Shown here: positions 25,994 through 32,516 of the stretch, piece by piece | Numbering within the stretch: position 1 is the first letter of the stretch | How the letters are laid out: each line of letters starts with the position of its first letter | NCBI RefSeq assembly: GCF_019693215.1 | Contig: NZ_CP081183.1 | Span: 62,001-126,000, forward strand | DNA length: 64,000 nt | Direction of reading: 5' to 3' | Origin: Salinarchaeum sp. IM2453 | GTDB lineage: Archaea; Halobacteriota; Halobacteria; Halobacteriales; Salinarchaeaceae | The notes under the pieces: generated by a model | Seen by the model: the letters and a program-made list of their open reading frames with translations, nothing else | Database searches by the model: none | Told to the model about the DNA's origin: nothing | Translations under genes and position numbers: made by a program

Positions 25994-26037
25994 ACAGTAT
26001 ATCTTAATGTATCTATGTGGCTCTAAAAGTAAATAAC

Positions 26038-26361
26038 AATGGTGAGAAGAGTAAGCCCCCTTCTGTTTTTGGCATTTAGCTAAGCGTCGGCACCACTGCC
26101 AAGCTACCTTTTTGGCGCCGACTTGCACCAGTGGGGTTTCGCCGTTCCATCGATCCTTCCTGATCTATCCTCGGCTGGTTAGCTCCTGATCCTTTCGGAG
26201 TCGTTCGCAAGCCTCATTGGTTACGGGAAGACGTGTCGTTTCTGTTCCAGAGCCGGCAGTCTCCTGCCCCAGGCTTGTGCCTGGCCACCCGCTTGGCGGT
26301 GGGGGGACTTTCCTCACGCGTATCGAGTGATACCCGCGGAAGCCATGCTTTCTCTCCATGC
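26038..26361 (-). ncRNA. rnpB: RNase P RNA (archaeal type A)
   Basis: Catalytic RNA of tRNA 5'-end processing. Read on the minus strand, the universal elements appear in order: CR-I GAGGAAAGTCC (26315-26305), ACAGAAACGACA (26245-26234), GGAACGGCGAAACCCC (26148-26133) and CR-V ACAGAAGGGGGCTTA (26066-26052). CR-I and CR-V are complementary (AAGTCCCCC with GGGGGCTT), forming helix P4. The ends are placed by pairing CATGGAGAGAA near 26360 with TTCTCACCAT near 26048-26039 as helix P1, with one A-A mismatch. GATAATTA about 25 bases upstream fits a TATA element. At about 324 bases it is compact for a haloarchaeon; the exact ends are my inference. Confidence 0.92.
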
Positions 26362-26400
26362 AATAATACGTTGCCAAAGTAATTATCGGTGTTGGTTCTG

Positions 26401-26550
26401 AGGTCCTCCCGCCGCCGAAGCGTGATCCTTGATCTCTTCCACACGGCTAAATCTGGTGGGCGTTCACCTCGCAACCGCTGTAATCCTGAAACATTCACCC
26501 AGATATTCATAAATGTTGTAACTACAATCAAAAATAATTCAAAATACTGG
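26401..26550. other. Unexplained segment upstream of the RNase P RNA
   Basis: Between the RNase P promoter and AMMECR1 lies a moderately GC-rich stretch with a minus-strand frame reading LQRLRGERPPDLAVWKRSR, which runs on without meaning into the RNA gene. It may be a decayed transposase tail, but I cannot place it. The last 25 bases (ATAATTCAAAATACT) could be a promoter for the following gene. Confidence 0.25.
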
Positions 26551-26626
26551 TATGCATGTGATATCTGGTATTGAGACGGGGAACCACATCGCCAAGTTGA
26601 AGGATGATTCTCCCATTGATGTGGCT

Positions 26627-27229
26627 ATGGCTAAAGCCACGGGGGCGACATTGACATATGAAGATGGCGCTCAAGCGGTAAAATTGGCACGTGAGGCAGT
26701 CGAATCCTTTGTACAGAACGGGAAACGGGAGCATCCCGGAAGTATGCGTGATGCATTTTACGCCAAAACAGGGGCATTTGTGCGACTTGAGTCAACACGA
26801 GGACGAGGAAGTTTACGTGGATGCGCCGGTAGGTACGGTATCGATGAGCGACTAGGGCACGTAATTGTTGATGAGGCAATTCGAGCAGCAAGTGATGACT
26901 CATGTGGGTCAGAAGTCACGACAACAGAACTCGATAGTATTACAATCTCATTGTACACAGTTAATGAGCGTATTCAAGCTGAAGACCCTGTAGAAGATCT
27001 ACAGATTGGTACGCATGGTGTTGCCATAGAGAGTGAGAAAGGAAGAGGATGGTTGTACCCTACAGTTCCGGTTGAGCACGATTGGAGTCCAAGAGAGTAT
27101 CTTGACCGAACATGTCGAAAAGCAGGTCTACCGCCGAACGAGTGGAACAGCGATTCAGCGCGCGTTATTCTATTTGATGGGCAAATATTTAGAGAGCGAG
27201 AACCAAATGGGAGCATCCAAGAGTTGTGA
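26627..27229 (+). CDS. AMMECR1 family protein
   Basis: A 200 aa protein from MAKATGATLTYEDGAQAV, where family similarity begins; the frame is open to an ATG at 26552, but the extra 25 residues look non-conserved. RGSLRGCAGRY (about 62-72) is the invariant LRGC signature of AMMECR1, followed by HVIVDEAIRAASDD, GTHGVAIE and GWLYPTVPVEHDWSPREYLD. AMMECR1 is universal in archaea and eukaryotes and often lies near radical-SAM or MEMO-type genes; its reaction is unknown and a redox role of the exposed cysteine is only suspected. A short ORF begins 27 bases downstream. Confidence 0.92.
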   Translation: MAKATGATLTYEDGAQAVKLAREAVESFVQNGKREHPGSMRDAFYAKTGAFVRLESTRGRGSLRGCAGRYGIDERLGHVIVDEAIRAASDDSCGSEVTTTELDSITISLYTVNERIQAEDPVEDLQIGTHGVAIESEKGRGWLYPTVPVEHDWSPREYLDRTCRKAGLPPNEWNSDSARVILFDGQIFREREPNGSIQEL

Positions 27230-27255
27230 GAGCGCGATTCTGAGTTGTCCACGAG

Positions 27256-27432
27256 ATGACCAGACCGAGTAACACGGGGATTGATGCCAAAGTCGTAGAC
27301 GATATTACAGCGGTTGCAAGGCGATATTCTCACCGGGGATCGGGTATTGTAAATTCAAAATTACAGTTCTCAAACCACATTGAGCAGCCAGTCTGTTATT
27401 TGAACAGCCATCTCATGGAAGATCATGTGTAG
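27256..27432 (+). CDS. Possible 58 aa small protein
   Basis: Reads MTRPSNTGIDAKVVDDITA and continues with a plausible amphipathic helix (VVDDITAVARRY) before a Ser/His-rich tail ending LMEDHV. It starts 27 bases after AMMECR1 and stops 37 bases before the hydrolase gene. Codon use is unremarkable. I do not recognise it; it fills the gap neatly but could be a chance frame. Confidence 0.3.
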   Translation: MTRPSNTGIDAKVVDDITAVARRYSHRGSGIVNSKLQFSNHIEQPVCYLNSHLMEDHV

Positions 27433-27468
27433 CGACAGAGCAATTTGGAAGCAGCCAGTATAACGGAT

Positions 27469-28041
27469 ATGTCCCTCGAAAGTGATAAGACAGCAATTAT
27501 CGTGGTTGACATGCAAAATGGATTTTGTCATCCAGATGGCAGCCTATATGCGCCAGAAAGCGAGAACGTGATCGAACCAGTTACGGAACTGGTATCGAAG
27601 GCTAAAGACGCGGGCACACAAGTGATTTACACGAGGGATGTGCACCCTCCTGAACAGTTCGAAGACGCACATTATTATGATGAGTTTGACCGGTGGGGAG
27701 AACACGTTGTGGAAGGATCATGGGAGGCGGAATTAGTCAATGAGCTTCCAGTAGGTGAAGAAGACCATGTCGTTGAAAAACACACATACAATGCGTTCTA
27801 TCAGACAGAGCTGGATGGGTGGCTATCAGCCAGAGGAATTAATACGCTTGTATTCTGTGGGACGCTGGCAAATGTCTGTGTCCTACACAGCGCTGGGGCA
27901 GCTGGGCTAAGGGATTACCGCCCGGTGTTGATTAGTGATGCAATTGGATACATCGAAGAAGATCATAAAGAGTATGCGCTTGATCATGCTGACTGGTTAT
28001 TCGGAGAAGTAATGACGAGTAAGGACATAATGTTCGGTTGA
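27469..28041 (+). CDS. Isochorismatase-family cysteine hydrolase, probably nicotinamidase
   Basis: A 190 aa cytosolic hydrolase from MSLESDKTAIIVVDMQNGF; a TTG at 27445 opens the frame earlier. The catalytic triad is visible: Asp in VVDMQNGF (about 14), Lys in VVEKHTYNAFY (about 105) and Cys in GTLANVCVLHSA (about 140). The metal-site region DVHPPEQFEDAHYYDEF fits a nicotinamidase (PncA), which converts nicotinamide to nicotinate for NAD salvage, better than a plain isochorismatase. A different amide substrate cannot be excluded. It is downstream of AMMECR1 in the same direction but spaced enough to have its own promoter. Confidence 0.85.
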   Translation: MSLESDKTAIIVVDMQNGFCHPDGSLYAPESENVIEPVTELVSKAKDAGTQVIYTRDVHPPEQFEDAHYYDEFDRWGEHVVEGSWEAELVNELPVGEEDHVVEKHTYNAFYQTELDGWLSARGINTLVFCGTLANVCVLHSAGAAGLRDYRPVLISDAIGYIEEDHKEYALDHADWLFGEVMTSKDIMFG

Positions 28042-28079
28042 TATCTATTGTTGTCAACTGTGTCAGGCCATCCGCCTCT

Positions 28080-28200
28080 ACAGAGAACCAAGCCAAGTGC
28101 CTTGCGGCTTGACCCCGAGATACTTCACAACCTGTGAACTGCCTTCCCTTACTTGCAACCATTTTCCGGGGCCTTGCAGGAGGAGACATAGCGCCCTCAC
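28080..28200 (-). repeat. Degraded insertion-element end
   Basis: On the minus strand this gap contains CTCGGGGTCAAGCC, also present in the relic at 57579-57705, together with paired TTCACA blocks. It occupies part of the 438-base gap 28042-28479. I take it as a worn relic of the same IS1341-type family. Confidence 0.35.
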
Positions 28201-28276
28201 CGCACCGTTAGAGTATAAAAATTGATCGCGAACACTTTGTAAACATCTCTTCCGCTCTACAACGATAGCAGGCAGA

Positions 28277-28417
28277 GTGCATTTGGATTGTACGGAAAAC
28301 TGCGTCTTCCGTGATGACGATACAAAAGGGGATCTCGAATCACTTGTCACCGAGGCAGTTGGCTGGAACGGGTTATCACCGGAAAGCGATTCACCTTGGA
28401 CCGCACAAATCGTGTGA
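28277..28417 (+). CDS. Possible 46 aa acidic small protein or gene remnant
   Basis: From a GTG it reads MHLDCTENCVFRDDDTKGD and ends SPWTAQIV. The sequence is acidic, ordered and protein-like for this organism, with a C-x4-C pair. The frame is open upstream to 28226, and a TATA-like GTATAAAAAT lies at 28213-28222. It could be a small gene, or the surviving end of a longer broken one because a relic abuts it. Confidence 0.35.
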   Translation: MHLDCTENCVFRDDDTKGDLESLVTEAVGWNGLSPESDSPWTAQIV

Positions 28418-28450
28418 CGTCAACGCAGAGATAAAGATAATGAAAAACAA

Positions 28451-28460
28451 TTATATATTT
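28451..28460 (+). promoter_or_regulatory. TATA box for the C2H2 zinc-finger ORF
   Basis: TTATATATTT lies 20-29 bases ahead of the ATG at 28480, the normal spacing for leaderless haloarchaeal transcription, and supports that this 40-codon ORF is expressed. Confidence 0.5.
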
Positions 28461-28479
28461 GCAGAATAATATAACAAGT

Positions 28480-28602
28480 ATGTCGACAAAGCAGTCGACA
28501 CCTACGACCTCACGGCATCGATGCGAATGTGGAGAAACATTTGAATCTACAGAAGAGCTTCTTGAACACGTCCGTGAGGTACACCGATTTACACCGCTTT
28601 GA
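28480..28602 (+). CDS. Small C2H2 zinc-finger protein, 40 aa
   Basis: Reads MSTKQSTPTTSRHRCECGET and continues FESTEELLEHVREVHRFTPL. A single zinc finger is present with ligands C15, C17, H30 and H35 (C-x-C-x12-H-x4-H), a compact variant of the classical C2H2 finger, preceded by a Ser/Thr-rich basic tail. Such micro-proteins are common in haloarchaea and several affect biofilm or stress phenotypes, but none assigns this one a role. It has a well-placed TATA box and is followed 34 bases later by the converging CBS-HPF gene. Confidence 0.75.
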   Translation: MSTKQSTPTTSRHRCECGETFESTEELLEHVREVHRFTPL

Positions 28603-28635
28603 CTGCTTTAGTGCTAAAAGTATAGTTATTTTCTG

Positions 28636-29868
28636 CTATCGGTCACTTGACTCAAGCAACCACCCGAACCGTTTTTCCCAGTGTTCTTCACTTGGTGGTT
28701 TCTTGCTCTGACCGTGTGTCTTGTGATCACGCAGTCGTCGCTCCATTACGTCGCGTGCTTCGTTTAGTGCCTGTTTGGCACCGAAGCCTTCTCCAGAAGC
28801 CATGAATAACCCTCGATCAGTATATAGACGCATTCGAGCAAGAATTAGTGGGGTCCCCCGGCGTTTTTCATCGTGCTTGTGAAGGTGAATCTTTGCATCT
28901 AACACACTCATGCCTCCATCGCGCTCATCAAACTGATCGACCATATTGACGACCCAGTCATAGTCGATCTGGTCCAGATACTCGGTCCCATACACCTGCA
29001 CACCACGGTTGCCTCCGGCCTCCCATGTCAGGGAGTCAAGAACGTCGGTTGTTGTTAAAATCCCGACCGGGTTCTCGTTGCTGTCAACGACAACAAGCGA
29101 TGCGCTTTTGGATTCGAGCATTCGCTTAGTTGGTGCATCAAGTGTTTCATTTAGCGTCGCTGTTCGTACTGGAGAAATCATCATATCACGGACGGGAAGA
29201 TCTAGAATCCGCTGACTTTCACCTTCACGTGCGCCGTATCCGCCACGGCGAGATCGAGCAGCGCTGCTCGAAATCTCACCGCCATGTGGATCCGTGCCGC
29301 CTGGATCTCCACCTTGGCTCTGAGATGTTGATCGAACAGTAACATCCGTAATATCGTAAAGGCTGAGGATACCGACCGGTGAGTTGTTCTCGACAACAGG
29401 AAGGTGTGTAATCCGATTTTCACGGAGTACATTCAATGCTTTTGAGAACTTTGTATCAGGTTCTACACTGACTAATTCCTCAGTGTATGCATCTTCGACA
29501 GTTACTGCATCAAGATATGACTGAACGTGCTCTAAGATTGCATCTGACGTAACTGCCCCAACCATTTCGTCTCCCTCGATTACAGGGAGAAAATGCGAAT
29601 CACTATCAATCATCAATTGCGCTACCTTGCGAATTTCCTCATCTGGTGCAAGCTGTGGAACGTTACGAACAATTGACGCAAGCTTCTGGTCGGGTTGATG
29701 CTGGGTAGTTGCGAGTTGTCGACGGGTAACAACTCCCTCAAACCCTTCATCTGACTCCACAGCAACGCCTCGTACTGACTGCTCTTCAAAGACTCCAACA
29801 AGTTTCGACACTTCTGTATCCGGCGTGAGCGATTCATAGTCGCTCGACACAATGTCGGCAATGTCCAT
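28636..29868 (-). CDS. CBS-domain protein fused to a ribosome-hibernation-factor-like domain
   Basis: A 410 aa soluble protein. Four CBS repeats are visible: about 1-60, 62-115, 120-180 and, after a Gly/Ser/Arg-rich linker (about 185-220), 225-280. From about residue 295 a different domain begins (MVDQFDERDGGMSVLDAKIH, then ARMRLYTDRGLFMASGEG and ALNEARDVMERRLRDHK): the strand-strand-helix pattern of HPF/RaiA (YfiA, S30AE). CBS pairs bind adenosine nucleotides, so the natural reading is a factor that binds ribosomes according to AMP/ATP level. The C-terminal 30 residues are basic and aromatic. A CBS-bearing protease gene is divergent, 123 bases away. Confidence 0.82.
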   Translation of the reverse strand: MDIADIVSSDYESLTPDTEVSKLVGVFEEQSVRGVAVESDEGFEGVVTRRQLATTQHQPDQKLASIVRNVPQLAPDEEIRKVAQLMIDSDSHFLPVIEGDEMVGAVTSDAILEHVQSYLDAVTVEDAYTEELVSVEPDTKFSKALNVLRENRITHLPVVENNSPVGILSLYDITDVTVRSTSQSQGGDPGGTDPHGGEISSSAARSRRGGYGAREGESQRILDLPVRDMMISPVRTATLNETLDAPTKRMLESKSASLVVVDSNENPVGILTTTDVLDSLTWEAGGNRGVQVYGTEYLDQIDYDWVVNMVDQFDERDGGMSVLDAKIHLHKHDEKRRGTPLILARMRLYTDRGLFMASGEGFGAKQALNEARDVMERRLRDHKTHGQSKKPPSEEHWEKRFGWLLESSDR

Positions 29869-29991
29869 ATCAGAATAATTCCACCTCTAGCGTTTAACTC
29901 TTATCGGTCAGTCTCAACCATCGCCGGAAGATACAGAGATTGACATAGATACGGCGTCAGCGTTTATAAGGATCGATACACATGTTAAAAT

Positions 29992-31173
29992 ATGTTCAGA
30001 AGTTATCGGGTAGGTACATTATTTGGTATTCCACTGAAACTAGATATCTCACTTCTGATAGTGCTTCCATTTTTTACGGCGGTTATCGGGGCACAAATCG
30101 ATCAGATCGTAGAGCTTCTTGACGGAGTAATTGGTCCAACAATTGACACAGATGCTCTGTCTGGAGGTCTGCTTCCGTGGATACTTGGATTAGCGGCTGC
30201 TCTTGGGTTGTTCGTTGGGGTTTTTCTACACGAACTTGGTCACTCGCTGGTTGCAATGCGATATGGATATGAGATCGACTCAATTACACTATGGCTTCTT
30301 GGTGGCCTTGCCCAGTTTACCGAACAACCACGTCAGTGGTCACACGAATTTTTGATTGCGATTGCTGGACCAGTTGTAAGCGTTGCGGTTGGAATTGTTT
30401 GTTACATTGGCGTGCTACTCATCCCAGAGAGTTTCGACTCCGTTTTGTTTGTGCTTGGATATTTAGCAGTACTGAATGTTTTCTTAGCGGTGTTCAATAT
30501 GATTCCCGCATTTCCGCTTGACGGAGGAAGAGTCCTTAGATCAATACTTACAAGATCAAGTTCGTTTACTAAAGCAACAGAACGAGCTGTGCGTATCGGG
30601 AAAATTTTTGCTGTCGCACTAGGATTGCTTGGCCTGCTCACATTTAATATCTTTCTTGTGATTATTGCGTTTTTCATCTATATGGCTGGATCGGCTGAGG
30701 GACGGCACACTGTGATTGCGTCAGTGTTTGAAGATGTGAGGGTTAAAGAGGTGATGACACCAAAGGACCGATTCCAAACAGTGTCGCCGGAGCTTCCACT
30801 TGATGAATTCCTGAATACGGTAATGAACCACCGACACTCTGGATATCCGGTTGTTGAAGGGAACCGAGTTGTAGGTATCGTTACTATGAGCGATTTCAAG
30901 GAGGTGAGCCCTGATGAAAGACAAAAAAAGCGCGTCGCAGATGTTATGACACAAGATCTGAAGACAATTAGTGCAGATGAAAGTGCGATGGAGGCATTTA
31001 CGGAACTATCTCGACAATCAGTCGGTCGATTGTTGGTCACGAACGACCGTAACGAAGTTGTCGGGCTGCTTACTCGAACAGATCTAATTCGCGCATTCGA
31101 GATTCTTCAGCAACGAAAACTTCAGCCCAGTAGTGAGGCAATCCAAGTCCCGCTTGAGCAGCAACAGAGGTGA
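29992..31173 (+). CDS. Site-2 protease (M50) with C-terminal CBS pair
   Basis: Intramembrane zinc metalloprotease of 393 aa. There are about six membrane helices; the zinc site HELGH is at residues 80-84 in helix 2-3 and the third ligand lies in AFPLDGGRVLRS (about 175-186). Two CBS domains follow from about 245 (VKEVMTPKDRFQTV, then VADVMTQDLKTI). This is the CBS-containing S2P class in which nucleotide binding gates cleavage; substrates are membrane-tethered regulators. The protein opens MFRSYRVGTLFGIPLKLD, the normal start. It is divergent from the CBS-HPF gene, so the two may share control. Confidence 0.92.
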   Translation: MFRSYRVGTLFGIPLKLDISLLIVLPFFTAVIGAQIDQIVELLDGVIGPTIDTDALSGGLLPWILGLAAALGLFVGVFLHELGHSLVAMRYGYEIDSITLWLLGGLAQFTEQPRQWSHEFLIAIAGPVVSVAVGIVCYIGVLLIPESFDSVLFVLGYLAVLNVFLAVFNMIPAFPLDGGRVLRSILTRSSSFTKATERAVRIGKIFAVALGLLGLLTFNIFLVIIAFFIYMAGSAEGRHTVIASVFEDVRVKEVMTPKDRFQTVSPELPLDEFLNTVMNHRHSGYPVVEGNRVVGIVTMSDFKEVSPDERQKKRVADVMTQDLKTISADESAMEAFTELSRQSVGRLLVTNDRNEVVGLLTRTDLIRAFEILQQRKLQPSSEAIQVPLEQQQR

Positions 31174-31444
31174 AAATCTGAGCGTTAACAACCCCCGTGC
31201 ACAGTAGTTCAAAACACCCGAAAGCCTGTATTCTAGCGACAAAGTTCCAACGAAATTGTAAACTGTATTTAAGGCTTCAGTGAGATACAATCCATACACA
31301 TCCTATGAATCCATCTCGAGTCAATCCCCGGAGAAGTCAGCTTGTACCGCATAATTTCACCTAAGCAACACGCCTCAGTATCGAAAGGATTTCGTGATTT
31401 TTCCGAACCGACGTACAGTCTAATATTGTACTTTTTTCCCAAAA
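31174..31444. other. Gene-free 300-base spacer before thioredoxin
   Basis: Contains no ORF longer than 20 codons and no recognisable repeat. The last 40 bases carry the thioredoxin promoter; the rest is moderately AT-rich with nothing that I can interpret. Confidence 0.5.
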
Positions 31445-31454
31445 CTATAAATTA
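31445..31454 (+). promoter_or_regulatory. TATA box of the thioredoxin gene
   Basis: CTATAAATTA lies 24-33 bases upstream of the ATG at 31478, fitting a leaderless transcript. A second AT-rich TATATTTATA is too close to the start to act as its TATA element. Confidence 0.55.
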
Positions 31455-31477
31455 CTACAGATGTATATTTATAGTAT

Positions 31478-31822
31478 ATGTCGACTGATTCAACGCAATC
31501 ATCAGCAGACGAGCCAATTCACATTACCGGATCATCACATTTCGATTCGGTCATTGAAGAACACAATCTTGTTTTAGTTGATTTTTATGCTGACTGGTGT
31601 GGACCGTGTAAGATGATTGAACCGACACTTGAGGTACTGGCTCAGGATACGCCTGTAACTGTTGCTAAAATTGACGTTGATGACCAGCAGCAAATGGCCC
31701 ACCAGCACGGAGTGCAGGGTGTGCCAACTCTTAAGCTCTATTCAGGCGGTGAGGAAGTTGAAACGATGGTCGGAATTCAGTCAGAAGAACAACTTCGATC
31801 ATTAATTCAGCAACATACCTAA
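31478..31822 (+). CDS. trxA: Thioredoxin
   Basis: A 114 aa thioredoxin with an acidic 20-residue N-terminal extension (MSTDSTQSSADEP). LVLVDFYADWCGPCKMIEP contains the active-site CGPC (about 41-44), and GVPTLKLYSGGEEV holds the cis-proline loop. There is no signal peptide, so it acts in the cytosol as a disulfide reductase. The gene is monocistronic by position, with a good TATA box upstream and an insertion relic starting 24 bases after its stop. Confidence 0.95.
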   Translation: MSTDSTQSSADEPIHITGSSHFDSVIEEHNLVLVDFYADWCGPCKMIEPTLEVLAQDTPVTVAKIDVDDQQQMAHQHGVQGVPTLKLYSGGEEVETMVGIQSEEQLRSLIQQHT

Positions 31823-31845
31823 CACTTCTGCTCACGATCCCTGTA

Positions 31846-32080
31846 TTTGACATCCATGGCCGAAGGCCGAGGGATTCCTCGATTGGTGATTTAGGCCGAT
31901 TCTGAATCTGAAGCAAAATTCTCCTCGCAGGTACTCCGGTTTGTGGACCCCTCTTCGGTCGCTTGACTTCGGAGGAATCACGGCGAAGGTAGCGTACGGC
32001 GGATTGCGTCTTCATGTCTCTCGCTCAGATCCGTCCCTGAAGGGAGTGGGTTACCTCTCCAACTGTGTCATTGACATCGG
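31846..32080 (-). repeat. IS1341-type right-end relic
   Basis: Starts TTTGACATCC followed by a GGCC-GAA-GGCC hairpin and GGGATTCC, the same layout found after the TnpB stop at 39428 and at 6260. Minus-strand translation of the following 150 bases gives an Arg/Pro-rich tail like a worn TnpB C-terminus, and a second TTGACATC occurs at 32071. It fills the gap between thioredoxin and the next regulator. Confidence 0.55.
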
Positions 32081-32133
32081 CAGTATTTCGAGAGGTAACT
32101 ATACTCAAAAATGTTCGGGAGTGACATACTGAT

Positions 32134-32502
32134 ATGGCAGATTCTGTTAAGGAATTTCTTGAGCAGACTCAATCATGTGAAGAAGTACTGGATTGTTTTC
32201 ATGGTCTAAACGGTCTTGATAAAGAAGTATATGGTACTGTTGCCAATACAGATAGACCACTTACAGCGGAGGAGATTGGGGAACAAGTTGATCGAGATCG
32301 GTCAACAGCATATCGGTCGGCACAACGGTTAAGCGATGCTGGGTTCGTGACCCGACAGCAACAAACTGGATCCGATGGCGGATACCGATACGTATATTCG
32401 CAATCCGATACAGATACAGTAGCAGATGAGATGCAAGAGATGGTTAATGACTGGCAGCAGGAGATGACAAAATTGATTGAGTCATTCCGTCAGGAATATT
32501 AA
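32134..32502 (+). CDS. Winged-helix transcriptional regulator (TrmB-like)
   Basis: A 122 aa DNA-binding protein. Residues 30-90 form a winged helix: LDKEVYGTVANTDRPLTAEE, then IGEQVDRDRSTAYRSAQRLS (recognition helix) and GFVTRQQQ-GGYRYVYS (wing). The last 30 residues are an amphipathic helix (MVNDWQQEMTKLIESFRQEY) suited to dimerisation. It resembles the DNA-binding half of TrmB or the small haloarchaeal HTH family without a sugar-binding domain, so the signal it senses is unknown. It is wedged between an insertion relic and an intact TnpB element. Confidence 0.8.
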   Translation: MADSVKEFLEQTQSCEEVLDCFHGLNGLDKEVYGTVANTDRPLTAEEIGEQVDRDRSTAYRSAQRLSDAGFVTRQQQTGSDGGYRYVYSQSDTDTVADEMQEMVNDWQQEMTKLIESFRQEY

Positions 32503-32516
32503 ACGATATGGGGCGT

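Noticed and set aside
26165-26531. Minus-strand ORFs across 26165-26531
   Set aside because: They run through RNase P RNA conserved blocks; the peptide has no family likeness.
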